DNA of 15,393 bases from Betaproteobacteria bacterium (lineage in GTDB: Bacteria > Pseudomonadota > Gammaproteobacteria > Burkholderiales > Burkholderiaceae_C), in NCBI GenBank assembly GCA_005882155.1, contig VBCQ01000355.1, positions 1-15,393 of the forward strand. Reading direction: 5' to 3'. Position numbers and translations under genes: made by a program. Positions 1 through 5,976 of this stretch are shown piece by piece. The notes below the pieces were generated by a model. That model ran no database searches and was not told the DNA's origin. It saw nothing but the letters and a program-made list of their open reading frames with translations. How positions within the stretch are numbered: position 1 is the stretch's first letter; each line of letters starts with the position of its first letter.

Positions 1-1
1 G

Positions 2-1234
2 CACGGCTTCCAGGACCTGCTGACAGTCGTCGTCGACAACCTCGACCAGGCGAACATGGTGGTTGCGGTCGCGGCCGGCAATTCAGGGCCCGAGCTGTTC
101 ACCGTCGAGTCGCCCGGGTCGGCGGCACGCGCACTGACTGCCGGCGCGAGCTCAGTGGGTCATTTCATCGGCTCCCCGCTGACAGTCGGAGGGTCGACCT
201 TTGGCGTCGCGGCCGGCGATTTCGCAACGGTCAGCTCGGACCTCACGGCCAACCCGTGCACCGCCGGCGACGGCAAGCCGGCAGCAGGAAGCTTGACGGG
301 CCAGATTGCCCTGATCTCGCGCGGGGCATGTACCTTCTCCGAGAAGATCCGCAACTCGCAGGATGCTGGGGCAATCGCCGCCATCGTGGTGAACAACGTA
401 GTCGGTGATCCGACCGCGATGGGACGCGGCGGCATCGCCAATGAGCCGACGATCCCGGCGTATATGGCATCGCTCGCCGACAAGACTGCGCTGGTTGCCG
501 ACAATGGGCTGAGCGCGACGATCGGTGCGACCAAAACGTACTTCCAGACGTCCAATTCCGACATCATGGCCGGCTTCAGCAGCCAGGGGCCGACCGATGT
601 CGACTTCCGCGTCAAGCCCGACGTCGTCGCGCCCGGCGTCAATGTGCTGAGCTCGATCCCGCACGCGTTCTGCGCCGCGCCGCCCTGCTTCGCGTTCTTC
701 CAGGGCACGTCGATGGCCACACCGCACTTGGCCGGCTCGGCCGCCGTCGTGCGTCAGCAGCACCTCGACTGGGGCGCCGCCGATGTGCGCTCGGCGATCG
801 TCAACACGGCGGACACCGGTGTGCTGCGCAGCTTCTCGACCGGCGCATTGCAGAACAACGTCAACATCAACGGCACGGGACGCGAGAACCTGCTTGCAGC
901 GGTCAATGCGAAGGTCGGCGTTGACCCGGTGAGCCTGAGCTTCGGCGCAGTGCCGTCGGGCAGCGGCCAGACGCTGCAAAAGACGGTGACGCTGACCAAC
1001 TTGAGCGCGGGCCCGCTGACGTATTCGCTGAGCGTCAGCGGCCAACCGGCGAACAGCGTCGCCTACAGCGTCGCTCCGTCGTCGCTGACGATCGCTGCTG
1101 GCGCGAAAGCCGACGTGACGGTGACGATGTCGTCTGTCCAGGGCGCATTGGGTGGCGGCAAGCAGGCGTTCCTGGTCGTGTCATCCGGCGGTGGCCAAGT
1201 CGCTCACGCGGCGCTGTTCACGCTGATCAAGTAA
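2..1234 (+). CDS. S8 subtilisin-like serine protease with PA domain, C-terminal part (5' end outside window)
   Basis: Probably a secreted subtilisin-family endopeptidase; 410 residues of its C-terminal part are visible, and the frame is open from the first full codon at position 2, so the true start lies to the left. Seen: the oxyanion-hole Asn in AAGNSGP (fragment residue 27), an inserted PA (protease-associated) domain at about fragment residues 65-160 including ACTFSEK and a likely Cys pair (NPCTAG...RGACTF), the SSQGPT and KPDVVAPG blocks, and the catalytic Ser in GTSMATPH (Ser codon 710-712). The catalytic Asp and His must lie upstream. After the catalytic domain comes an Ig/Fn3-like beta domain (about fragment residues 310-410). 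PA-domain S8 enzymes are typically extracellular. It ends at a convergent junction with the TusA-like gene. The family call is secure; substrate and full domain layout cannot be seen. Confidence 0.93.
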   Translation, partial: HGFQDLLTVVVDNLDQANMVVAVAAGNSGPELFTVESPGSAARALTAGASSVGHFIGSPLTVGGSTFGVAAGDFATVSSDLTANPCTAGDGKPAAGSLTGQIALISRGACTFSEKIRNSQDAGAIAAIVVNNVVGDPTAMGRGGIANEPTIPAYMASLADKTALVADNGLSATIGATKTYFQTSNSDIMAGFSSQGPTDVDFRVKPDVVAPGVNVLSSIPHAFCAAPPCFAFFQGTSMATPHLAGSAAVVRQQHLDWGAADVRSAIVNTADTGVLRSFSTGALQNNVNINGTGRENLLAAVNAKVGVDPVSLSFGAVPSGSGQTLQKTVTLTNLSAGPLTYSLSVSGQPANSVAYSVAPSSLTIAAGAKADVTVTMSSVQGALGGGKQAFLVVSSGGGQVAHAALFTLIK

Positions 1235-1244
1235 GCGGCAAGGC

Positions 1245-1272
1245 CGGCTCTCACCCCACGGGGTGGGGGCCG
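1245..1272. terminator. Hairpin at convergent gene junction, candidate bidirectional terminator
   Basis: A 13-bp stem (CGGCTCTCACCCC against GGGGTGGGGGCCG, with two G-U pairs) closes on a two-base AC, so the real loop is slightly larger. It sits between the stop codon of the S8 protease (+) and that of the TusA-like gene (-). There is no T-tract on either side, so intrinsic termination is an inference from position and stem strength. Confidence 0.5.
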
Positions 1273-1276
1273 CGGT

Positions 1277-1504
1277 TCAGCGCCGACGCAGCAGATGGAT
1301 GAACTCGTCGCCCACCGTCTGCTGGTCGACGAGCTCGTTGCCGGTCTGGCGTGCAAACGCTTGAAAGTCGCGCATCGATCCCGGGTCGGTGGCGACGACC
1401 TTCAGCACCTCGCCGCTCCTCATGTCGGCCAATGCCTTCTTGGCCTTGAGAATGGGCAGCGGGCAATTCAGTCCGCGTGTGTCGAGCTCTCGCTGTGCGT
1501 CCAT
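1277..1504 (-). CDS. TusA/SirA-like sulfurtransferase (sulfur carrier) protein
   Basis: A 75-residue protein of the TusA family, small cytoplasmic carriers that pass persulfide sulfur for tRNA thiolation, molybdenum cofactor synthesis or sulfur oxidation. The family hallmark CPxP is present (Cys14-Pro-Leu-Pro17 within GLNCPLPILKAKKAL), giving the persulfide-bearing Cys. The rest (VLKVVATDPGS, then a helix DFQAFARQTGNEL and a final strand) matches the usual two-layer fold, and length is normal for the family. It is the last gene of the cysM-Nudix-TusA operon, 9 nt after the Nudix stop. The start is the only ATG giving the full conserved N-terminus; no clear Shine-Dalgarno is seen, consistent with coupling to the gene before. 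Which TusA subgroup it belongs to (true TusA or a YeeD/SirA-like relative) cannot be decided here, so no symbol is given. Confidence 0.9.
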   Translation of the reverse strand: MDAQRELDTRGLNCPLPILKAKKALADMRSGEVLKVVATDPGSMRDFQAFARQTGNELVDQQTVGDEFIHLLRRR

Positions 1505-1513
1505 GCGGCGATT

Positions 1514-2053
1514 CTAGTGGCGTGCCGGCAGTTCGATCCATTGCGGCGTGTGCCCGCGCGCGGTCAGCCAATCGGCCAGCGCGTAGCCGGTGCCGGCGCG
1601 CCAGCAACGCACGTTCGCCGGCGCGAAGATTCGGTACTCGGCAAGCTCGGGTGACAGCTTCACAACGCCCCGCGCGAGCGCGTGGTACGCGATGATGACC
1701 TGGTTCATTCGCTGGAAGTCGTAAACGCCGATCAGCTGCAATGCGTCGACCGACAGCGCTGTTTCTTCGGCCACTTCGCGCGCGATGCCTTCTTGTGGCG
1801 TCTCGCCCGCTTCCATGAAACCGGTGATGAGGCCGAACATCTTGCCCGGCCACGCGGCATTGCGGGCGAGCAGCAGCTGACCATCGCGGTCGGCAAGCTC
1901 GATCACGGCAGCGAGCACCGGCGTCGGGTTGTTCCAGTGCGTCCATGTGCAGGACGGACAACGCAGCCGCGTCTTCGCGCCGCCGTCTTCGTCGGCCGAC
2001 TGCAGTTGCAGCGGCGTCGCGCAGCTCGGGCAGAACTTGAATGGCGAGCTCAT
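1514..2053 (-). CDS. Nudix hydrolase with N-terminal zinc ribbon
   Basis: A 179-residue predicted pyrophosphohydrolase. An N-terminal zinc ribbon has two Cys pairs (CPSC at 8-11 and CPSC at 32-35), followed by a Nudix fold. The Nudix box runs from Gly78 to Leu100 with Glu84, Arg92-Glu93 and Glu96-Glu97 in the canonical spacing; the usual Gly near its end is Ala99. Zinc ribbon plus Nudix resembles NudC (NADH pyrophosphatase), but the SQPWPFPxS motif that marks NudC after the box is absent; the equivalent region reads DFQRMNQVIIAYHA. Substrate is therefore unknown. The start codon overlaps the cysM stop as ATGA, indicating translational coupling; an upstream in-frame start would lie inside cysM and add a non-homologous Arg-rich extension. 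Confidence 0.9.
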   Translation of the reverse strand: MSSPFKFCPSCATPLQLQSADEDGGAKTRLRCPSCTWTHWNNPTPVLAAVIELADRDGQLLLARNAAWPGKMFGLITGFMEAGETPQEGIAREVAEETALSVDALQLIGVYDFQRMNQVIIAYHALARGVVKLSPELAEYRIFAPANVRCWRAGTGYALADWLTARGHTPQWIELPARH

Positions 2054-2967
2054 GCCGGAAATACGCCGGTCGACAAGTAGCGATCGCCACGATCGCAAAC
2101 GACGAACACGATCGTCGCGTTCTCGACTTGCTTGGCGATCTGCAGTGCGACCCAACACGCGCCGGCGGACGAAATGCCGGCGAAGAGACCGTCCTCGCGG
2201 GCGAGCCGGCGCGCCATCTCTTCGGCGTCGCTCTGGCTCACGTAGACCATCTCGTCGATCCACGTCGGGTCGTAGATTTTCGGCAGATACGCTTCGGGCC
2301 ATTTGCGGATGCCGGGAATTCGCGAGCCCTCGGTCGGCTGCGCGCCGATCACGCGTACCGACTTGCTCTTCTCCTTCAAGAAGCGCGACACGCCGGTGAT
2401 CGTTCCGGTGGTGCCCATCGCGCTGACGAAGTGGGTGATCTTGCCGTGGGTGTCGCGCCAGACCTCGGGGCCGGTCGTCTCGTAGTGGACACGCGGGTTG
2501 TCGTCGTTGGCGAACTGGTCGAGCACGCGGCCCTTGCCGTCGCGCTGCATCTGCTCGGCGAGGTCGCGCGCGTATTCCATGCCACCGGATCGCGGCGTGA
2601 GGATCAGCTCGGCACCGAATGCCTTCATCGTCTGCGCGCGCTCGACGCTCAGGTCCTCCGGCATGATCAGCAGCATGCGATAGCCGCGGATCGCCGCCGC
2701 CATCGCGAGCGCAATGCCCGTGTTGCCCGATGTGGCTTCGATCAAGGTGTCGCCCGGTTTGATGTCACCGCGCTCCTCGGCGCGACGGATCATGCTGATC
2801 GCCGGCCGGTCCTTCACCGAACCCGCCGGGTTGTTGCCCTCGAGCTTGCAGAGAATGACGTTGCCGCGCTGCTCGTTGGCGAGGCCCGGCACGCGCACCA
2901 GGCGCACCAGCGGCGTGTTGCCGATCGCATCTTCGACGGTCGGATAGGTGATCTTGCGTGAGGCCAT
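2050..2967 (-). CDS. cysM: Cysteine synthase B (O-acetylserine sulfhydrylase, CysM type)
   Basis: A PLP enzyme of 305 residues that makes L-cysteine from O-acetylserine and sulfide; CysM types can also use thiosulfate to give S-sulfocysteine. Visible motifs: the PLP lysine Lys52 in NNPAGSVKDRPA, SGNTG at 80-84 (substrate loop), the phosphate-binding GTTGTI at 185-190, SSAGA at 266-270, and the CysM-like C-terminus CDRGDRYLSTGVF. Length matches E. coli CysM (about 303). The start MASRKITYP is chosen because the open frame continues upstream only into non-homologous sequence and the tRNA locus. It heads a three-gene operon with a 4-nt ATGA overlap to the Nudix gene, and is divergent from tRNA-Leu. 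Confidence 0.95.
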   Translation of the reverse strand: MASRKITYPTVEDAIGNTPLVRLVRVPGLANEQRGNVILCKLEGNNPAGSVKDRPAISMIRRAEERGDIKPGDTLIEATSGNTGIALAMAAAIRGYRMLLIMPEDLSVERAQTMKAFGAELILTPRSGGMEYARDLAEQMQRDGKGRVLDQFANDDNPRVHYETTGPEVWRDTHGKITHFVSAMGTTGTITGVSRFLKEKSKSVRVIGAQPTEGSRIPGIRKWPEAYLPKIYDPTWIDEMVYVSQSDAEEMARRLAREDGLFAGISSAGACWVALQIAKQVENATIVFVVCDRGDRYLSTGVFPA

Positions 2968-3007
2968 CGTTGGATTGTCGCCGAGCGCGAATTGGCTTGT
3001 GCACGCA

Positions 3008-3016
3008 TGCCATAAT
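3008..3016 (+). promoter_or_regulatory. Candidate extended -10 promoter for tRNA-Leu
   Basis: TGCCATAAT is a good extended -10 (TGn followed by CATAAT), placed 40 nt upstream of the tRNA 5' end, so a start near 3023 would give a leader of about 33 nt. A TTGGCT lies upstream (2992-2997), but its 13-nt spacing is too short for a standard -35. Motif and position are seen; promoter activity is inferred. Confidence 0.45.
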
Positions 3017-3055
3017 CCGGCTCCTTCAAGAGCGTACCCAACGCCCACCCCACTG

Positions 3056-3142
3056 GCCGGAGTGGCGAAATCGGTAGACGCAGCAGACTCAAAATCTGCC
3101 GGTGGCAACACCGTGCCGGTTCGATTCCGGCCTCCGGCACCA
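3056..3142 (+). tRNA. tRNA-Leu, anticodon CAA
   Basis: A complete class II tRNA of 87 nt with encoded CCA. The acceptor stem GCCGGAG pairs with CTCCGGC, followed by discriminator A and CCA. The anticodon arm is GCAGA/TCTGC around the loop CTCAAAA, giving anticodon CAA at 3090-3092, which reads UUG. A long variable arm (CGGTG GCAA CACCG) identifies the Leu/Ser/Tyr class, and the T arm CCGG-TTCGATT-CCGG is intact. It is divergent from cysM, and no integrase or duplicated 3' end in direct orientation is seen nearby. Confidence 0.97.
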
Positions 3143-3269
3143 ACAAGCATTTGCTCGCCTGCTGCGCCGGCCGATCTGCGCGCTGCGGTGCTCGCCGTAC
3201 AAGAGTACGGCTCCGCTCCTCGCACGCACCTCGACCGGCTCGCGACGGCGATCAAACGCTTGTTGGCGC
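3137..3269. repeat. Imperfect 17-bp inverted repeat spanning the tRNA 3' end and downstream spacer, with an inner perfect hairpin
   Basis: Arm 1 (3137-3153) starts with the last tRNA bases GCACCA; arm 2 (3253-3269) is its inverted copy with 15 of 17 positions identical. Inside lies a perfect 7-bp hairpin, GCCGTAC-AAGA-GTACGGC (3194-3211), which could end the tRNA transcript although no T-tract follows. The rest of the 193-nt spacer up to the rhomboid start holds no gene I can support. Confidence 0.5.
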
Positions 3270-3335
3270 ATCGCTTCGCTCGCTCCACGCGGAAACGGGT
3301 ACGCTTCGGTCCTCGTTCAACACGGAACCGCGCGC

Positions 3336-3935
3336 ATGCCACCGCTTTCACCTGTGACCCAGGCTCTGCTGCTGATCAATGTGGCGATGTTCTTTCTTGA
3401 TCAGTTGACGCAGCATCAGCTGACGCAATGGATGGCGCTATGGCCCGCGACGTCACCGAGCTTCTATCCGTTCCAGATCGTCACCTATGCGTTCTTGCAC
3501 GGCGGGTTCGGGCACTTGTTCTTCAACATGCTCGGGCTGTGGATGTTCGGTGCCGAGCTCGAGCGGGTGTGGGGCGCGCCGCGCTTCATCCGCTTCTACA
3601 CCGCGAGCGTGCTGAGCGCCGCAGCGACGCAGTTGATCGTCACCTGGCTGCTCGGCTCGTTCTATCCGACGGTCGGCGCGTCGGGTGGCATCTTCGGTTT
3701 GCTGCTCGCGTTCGGCATGATGTTCCCGAATCGAACCATCGTGCTGCTGATTCCTCCGATCCCGATGAAGGCCAAGACCTTTGTCGCCGTCTACGGCGCG
3801 CTCGAGCTTTTTCTCGGCGTCACCGGCACCCAAGAGGGCGTGGCCCACTTCGCTCATCTGGGCGGCATGCTGGGCGGCTATCTGATGATTCGCTACTGGC
3901 GCGGGCAACCGCCATTCGGGCGCCGGCGCCGCTGA
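3336..3935 (+). CDS. Rhomboid-family intramembrane serine protease
   Basis: A 199-residue polytopic inner-membrane protease of family S54, which cuts transmembrane segments of client proteins. Seen: a first hydrophobic helix (about 8-24), the HGGFGHLFFNMLG block (His55, His60, Asn64) of the second helix, the catalytic serine in GASGG (Ser116) and the catalytic histidine in HFAHLGGMLGGY (His174). The Ser-His dyad is therefore complete. Length fits a minimal six-helix bacterial rhomboid, and the C-terminus is Arg-rich and cytoplasmic. The start MPPLSPVTQALL is chosen because it directly precedes the first membrane helix; the upstream open frame reads through the tRNA and spacer. No strong Shine-Dalgarno is seen. 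Next is the S1C-type exported protein, 83 nt downstream on the same strand. The natural substrate is not visible. Confidence 0.93.
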   Translation: MPPLSPVTQALLLINVAMFFLDQLTQHQLTQWMALWPATSPSFYPFQIVTYAFLHGGFGHLFFNMLGLWMFGAELERVWGAPRFIRFYTASVLSAAATQLIVTWLLGSFYPTVGASGGIFGLLLAFGMMFPNRTIVLLIPPIPMKAKTFVAVYGALELFLGVTGTQEGVAHFAHLGGMLGGYLMIRYWRGQPPFGRRRR

Positions 3936-4008
3936 ACTTCGCTGAGCAAACCGCCTCAGAATCAATCAGGAGCACCCGAAGAAGCGTCATTCCGGGGCCC
4001 TCCGGTGT

Positions 4009-4013
4009 GGAGG
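4009..4013 (+). promoter_or_regulatory. Shine-Dalgarno that fixes the S1C gene start
   Basis: GGAGG lies 5 nt before the ATG at 4019, which begins a signal-peptide-like sequence. The open frame continues some 590 nt upstream inside the rhomboid gene, so this site decides the start. Confidence 0.8.
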
Positions 4014-4018
4014 TTGCC

Positions 4019-5113
4019 ATGGTCAAGCTGCGGTTGTGGGAGCGTTGCGGCGCAGGCCTCGGTCTGTTGCTCGCCCTCGTATCGATTCCCGTCATCGCTG
4101 CCACCGATGCAGTGACACCCGAGGTGCAGGCCAAGGCCGAAGTCCTGAAGCGCGCGAGCACAGCAGTCGTCGGCGTGCGTGCCACCGCAGTCGAGGACGC
4201 GCGGTCGATCGAGAGCTTAGGGCGCGAGCGCCGCGGCTCGGGTGTGCTCATCGATGCCAACGGCTTGGTGCTGACGATCGGCTATCTGATCCTCGAAGCC
4301 GAGCATGTCGAGCTCGAACTCGGACCTGAGCGTGTCGTTCCGGCACGCGTCGTCGCCTACGACCTCGCGTCGGGATTCGGCCTCTTGCAAGCCTTGGTGC
4401 CGCTGCGCGTGCCACCGGCGCGCCTCGGCCAATCGTCGGCGGTATCGACCGACGAGCCGCTGATGATCGCCAGCGGCGGCGAAGACGCTGACCTCAGCAT
4501 CGCGCGCATGGTGTCGCGGCGAGCCTTCTCGGGTTATTGGGAATACCACATCGATGGCGCGTTGTTCACCGTGCCGCCGCGCACCGACCACAGCGGCGCA
4601 GCGCTGTTCAATGCAAATGGCGAACTGCTCGGCATCGGCTCGCTGATCGTGATGGATGCGCTGGGCTCGGACAAGCCGCGGGTGCCGGGCAACATGTTCG
4701 TGCCGATCGACCTGCTGAAATCGATTCTTGCCGATCTGCGCGAGCGCGGCGCATCGCGCAGCAGCACGCGGGCCTGGCTCGGGCTGAACTGCGTCGAGCT
4801 CGACGGCGCGGTGCGCGTCGTGCGTGCGACGTCCGACAGCCCGGCCGAGCGCGCGGGTCTGCGACCCGGTGACCGCATCGTGCGCATCGACGACAAGGAC
4901 GTGAGCGGTCTCGAAGAGTTCTACGCCACGCCTGTCGCAAGATCGAATGAAGACGCTACGGCGGGCGAAGGGGATTTGATGCGTTGTTCCCTCTCCCACG
5001 GGGAGAGGGAGAGACTCTCCCACGGGGAGAGGGAGAGACAGCGGCGCTCAGGCCCTCGGCCACCGTCGGGTAGCGCAAGACAACGCGCAATTCCTTCTTC
5101 ATCCGATCATTGA
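4019..5113 (+). CDS. Exported HtrA/DegP-like S1C protein with PDZ domain; catalytic His and Asp apparently missing; repeat-derived tail
   Basis: A 364-residue exported protein related to trypsin-like periplasmic proteases. Seen: an N-terminal signal or anchor (1-28, ending PVIAATDA), a trypsin-like domain (about 40-240) with RGSGVLIDANGLVLTIGYL and HSGAALFNANGELLGIGS, and a PDZ domain (about 252-303) with SPAERAGLRPGDRIV. Ser192 stands at the nucleophile site, but the usual TxxHV histidine block reads LTIGYLI (Tyr for His), and the Asp block reads YDLASGFGLL, with no acid at the expected place. It may be a non-catalytic chaperone or sensor. From memory, related proteobacterial proteins share the GYLILEA and GYWEY motifs, so the loss may be family-wide. 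The PDZ stops early; residues after about 303 are low-complexity and include two LSHGERER copies from the palindromic repeat. The gene overlaps the convergent SDR gene by 158 nt. Confidence 0.8.
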   Translation: MVKLRLWERCGAGLGLLLALVSIPVIAATDAVTPEVQAKAEVLKRASTAVVGVRATAVEDARSIESLGRERRGSGVLIDANGLVLTIGYLILEAEHVELELGPERVVPARVVAYDLASGFGLLQALVPLRVPPARLGQSSAVSTDEPLMIASGGEDADLSIARMVSRRAFSGYWEYHIDGALFTVPPRTDHSGAALFNANGELLGIGSLIVMDALGSDKPRVPGNMFVPIDLLKSILADLRERGASRSSTRAWLGLNCVELDGAVRVVRATSDSPAERAGLRPGDRIVRIDDKDVSGLEEFYATPVARSNEDATAGEGDLMRCSLSHGERERLSHGERERQRRSGPRPPSGSARQRAIPSSSDH

Positions 5114-5933
5114 TCAAGCGCCGCGATTCGCTCATGAAGCTGAATTGCACCTCGGTCATCTCGCGACGCGCTTGATCGCGCGTGATGCGCGGCGGGCGCG
5201 GCATGCTGCACAAGTCGGCGGCGAGATCGAAGTAGTCGCCCATCTTCAACTCGCTGTCGTCGCACGCATGAACGATGCGCTGCGGCAAGCCACGCGTGAG
5301 CGCGGCGATGCAGGCGCGCGCCAGATCGTCGGCATGGATGTGGTTCGTGAACACATCGTCCGCGTCGACCAGCACCGGCGCGCCGCGCTGCAACCGCTCG
5401 CGCGGATGGCCACCTGCGCGGTCGGCCGCATAAATGCCGGGGATGCGCAAGATCGTCGGCGCCACGCCATGCGCGCGGCCGTACCAGCGAATGCGGGCTT
5501 CGGCGTCGACGCGGCGGCGCGCGCGATCGGTTGCCGGATTGACGCGCCGCGTTTCATCGAAGCGCTCGCCCGCGCAATCGCCATAGACGCCGCTCGTGCT
5601 CGCGTAGACGATACGTCGCACGCGGCCCTTCAGCGCGAGCGCATGCAAGAGGTTCGCGGTGCGCGCGTCGATGCGTCCCTGCGGCGCTGGTGGCGCCAGA
5701 TGCAGCACCGCATCGGCGAGCCCCGCCAAGCGCGCGAGCGTCGGCGCATCGTCGAGGTTGCCGAGCAGCGGCAGCACGCCGGCCGCGCGCAACTCGGTGG
5801 CGCGCTGGGCGCTCGTCACGAGCGCGAGCAAGCGATAGCGCGTGCGCAGGCGCTTCACGACGCGCAGACCAATGTCGCCGCAACCGACGATCAGCAGGCG
5901 CGGGCGCTTGAACGCCTGGGGAAGGAAGGTCAT
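4956..5933 (-). CDS. SDR-type NAD(P)-binding epimerase/reductase-like protein
   Basis: A 325-residue cytoplasmic protein with an N-terminal Rossmann fold: LLIVGCGDIGLRVVKRL holds the GxGxxG nucleotide loop (Gly18-Gly23). Further blocks are the HLAPPAPQG loop, IVYASTSGVYGD (the SDR Ser/Tyr region; the YxxxK lysine is not evident after Tyr117, as in atypical SDRs such as YeeZ) and VFTNHIHADDLARACIAAL. The reaction cannot be assigned. The start MTFLPQAF is chosen because it directly precedes the first strand; it is 43 nt from the divergent oxidoreductase start. Residues 1 to about 298 look native, ending RYPTVAEGLSAA. Residues 299-325 (two SPSPRGR copies, then NNASNPLRPP) are translated from the palindromic repeat and its flank, probably replacing the original stop. 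Confidence 0.87.
   Translation of the reverse strand: MTFLPQAFKRPRLLIVGCGDIGLRVVKRLRTRYRLLALVTSAQRATELRAAGVLPLLGNLDDAPTLARLAGLADAVLHLAPPAPQGRIDARTANLLHALALKGRVRRIVYASTSGVYGDCAGERFDETRRVNPATDRARRRVDAEARIRWYGRAHGVAPTILRIPGIYAADRAGGHPRERLQRGAPVLVDADDVFTNHIHADDLARACIAALTRGLPQRIVHACDDSELKMGDYFDLAADLCSMPRPPRITRDQARREMTEVQFSFMSESRRLINDRMKKELRVVLRYPTVAEGLSAAVSPSPRGRVSPSPRGRGNNASNPLRPP
4989..5038. repeat. Two tandem 24-bp palindromic units (REP-like) at a convergent gene junction
   Basis: The unit CTCTCCCACGGGGAGAGG plus GAGAGA occurs twice without change, at 4991-5014 and 5015-5038. The first forms a 9-bp perfect stem (CCCTCTCCC-ACG-GGGAGAGGG, 4989-5009); the second a 7-bp stem (5015-5031). At 24 bp the unit keeps the frame on both strands, so it is read as LSHGERER in the S1C gene and as SPSPRGR-type repeats in the SDR gene. 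A larger repeat-associated block may extend from about 4928. It could also act as a bidirectional terminator, though no T-tract is present. Confidence 0.85.
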
Positions 5934-5976
5934 CGGAAGGCGGGCAAAATTGCGGGTCAGTTTACGAGACCCTCTC
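5934..5976. promoter_or_regulatory. 43-bp divergent intergenic region of the SDR and oxidoreductase genes
   Basis: Only 43 nt separate the two start codons, so both promoters must lie here or reach into the opposite gene. CAAAAT (5945-5950) is a possible rightward -10, but no matching -35 is seen, and neither gene has a clear Shine-Dalgarno. Short leaders or leaderless transcripts are possible; promoter positions are inference. Confidence 0.3.

Noticed and set aside
152..1045. Minus-strand open frames opposite the first S8 protease
   Set aside because: The plus strand has the GTSMATPH active-site block, a PA domain and a full C-terminal domain; the antisense frames have no family features.
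2992..3016. Full -35/-10 sigma-70 promoter with TTGGCT and CATAAT before the tRNA
   Set aside because: The spacing is only 13 nt, too short for a standard promoter, so only the extended -10 was kept.
3056..3335. tRNA-Leu as an integration site of a mobile element
   Set aside because: No integrase, no directly repeated tRNA 3' end and no change in gene character follow the tRNA; only an inverted copy of the 3' end is seen.
3428..4018. Longer N-terminus for the S1C protein starting inside the rhomboid gene
   Set aside because: The extension is out-of-phase rhomboid DNA; the ATG at 4019 has GGAGG 5 nt upstream and begins a signal peptide.
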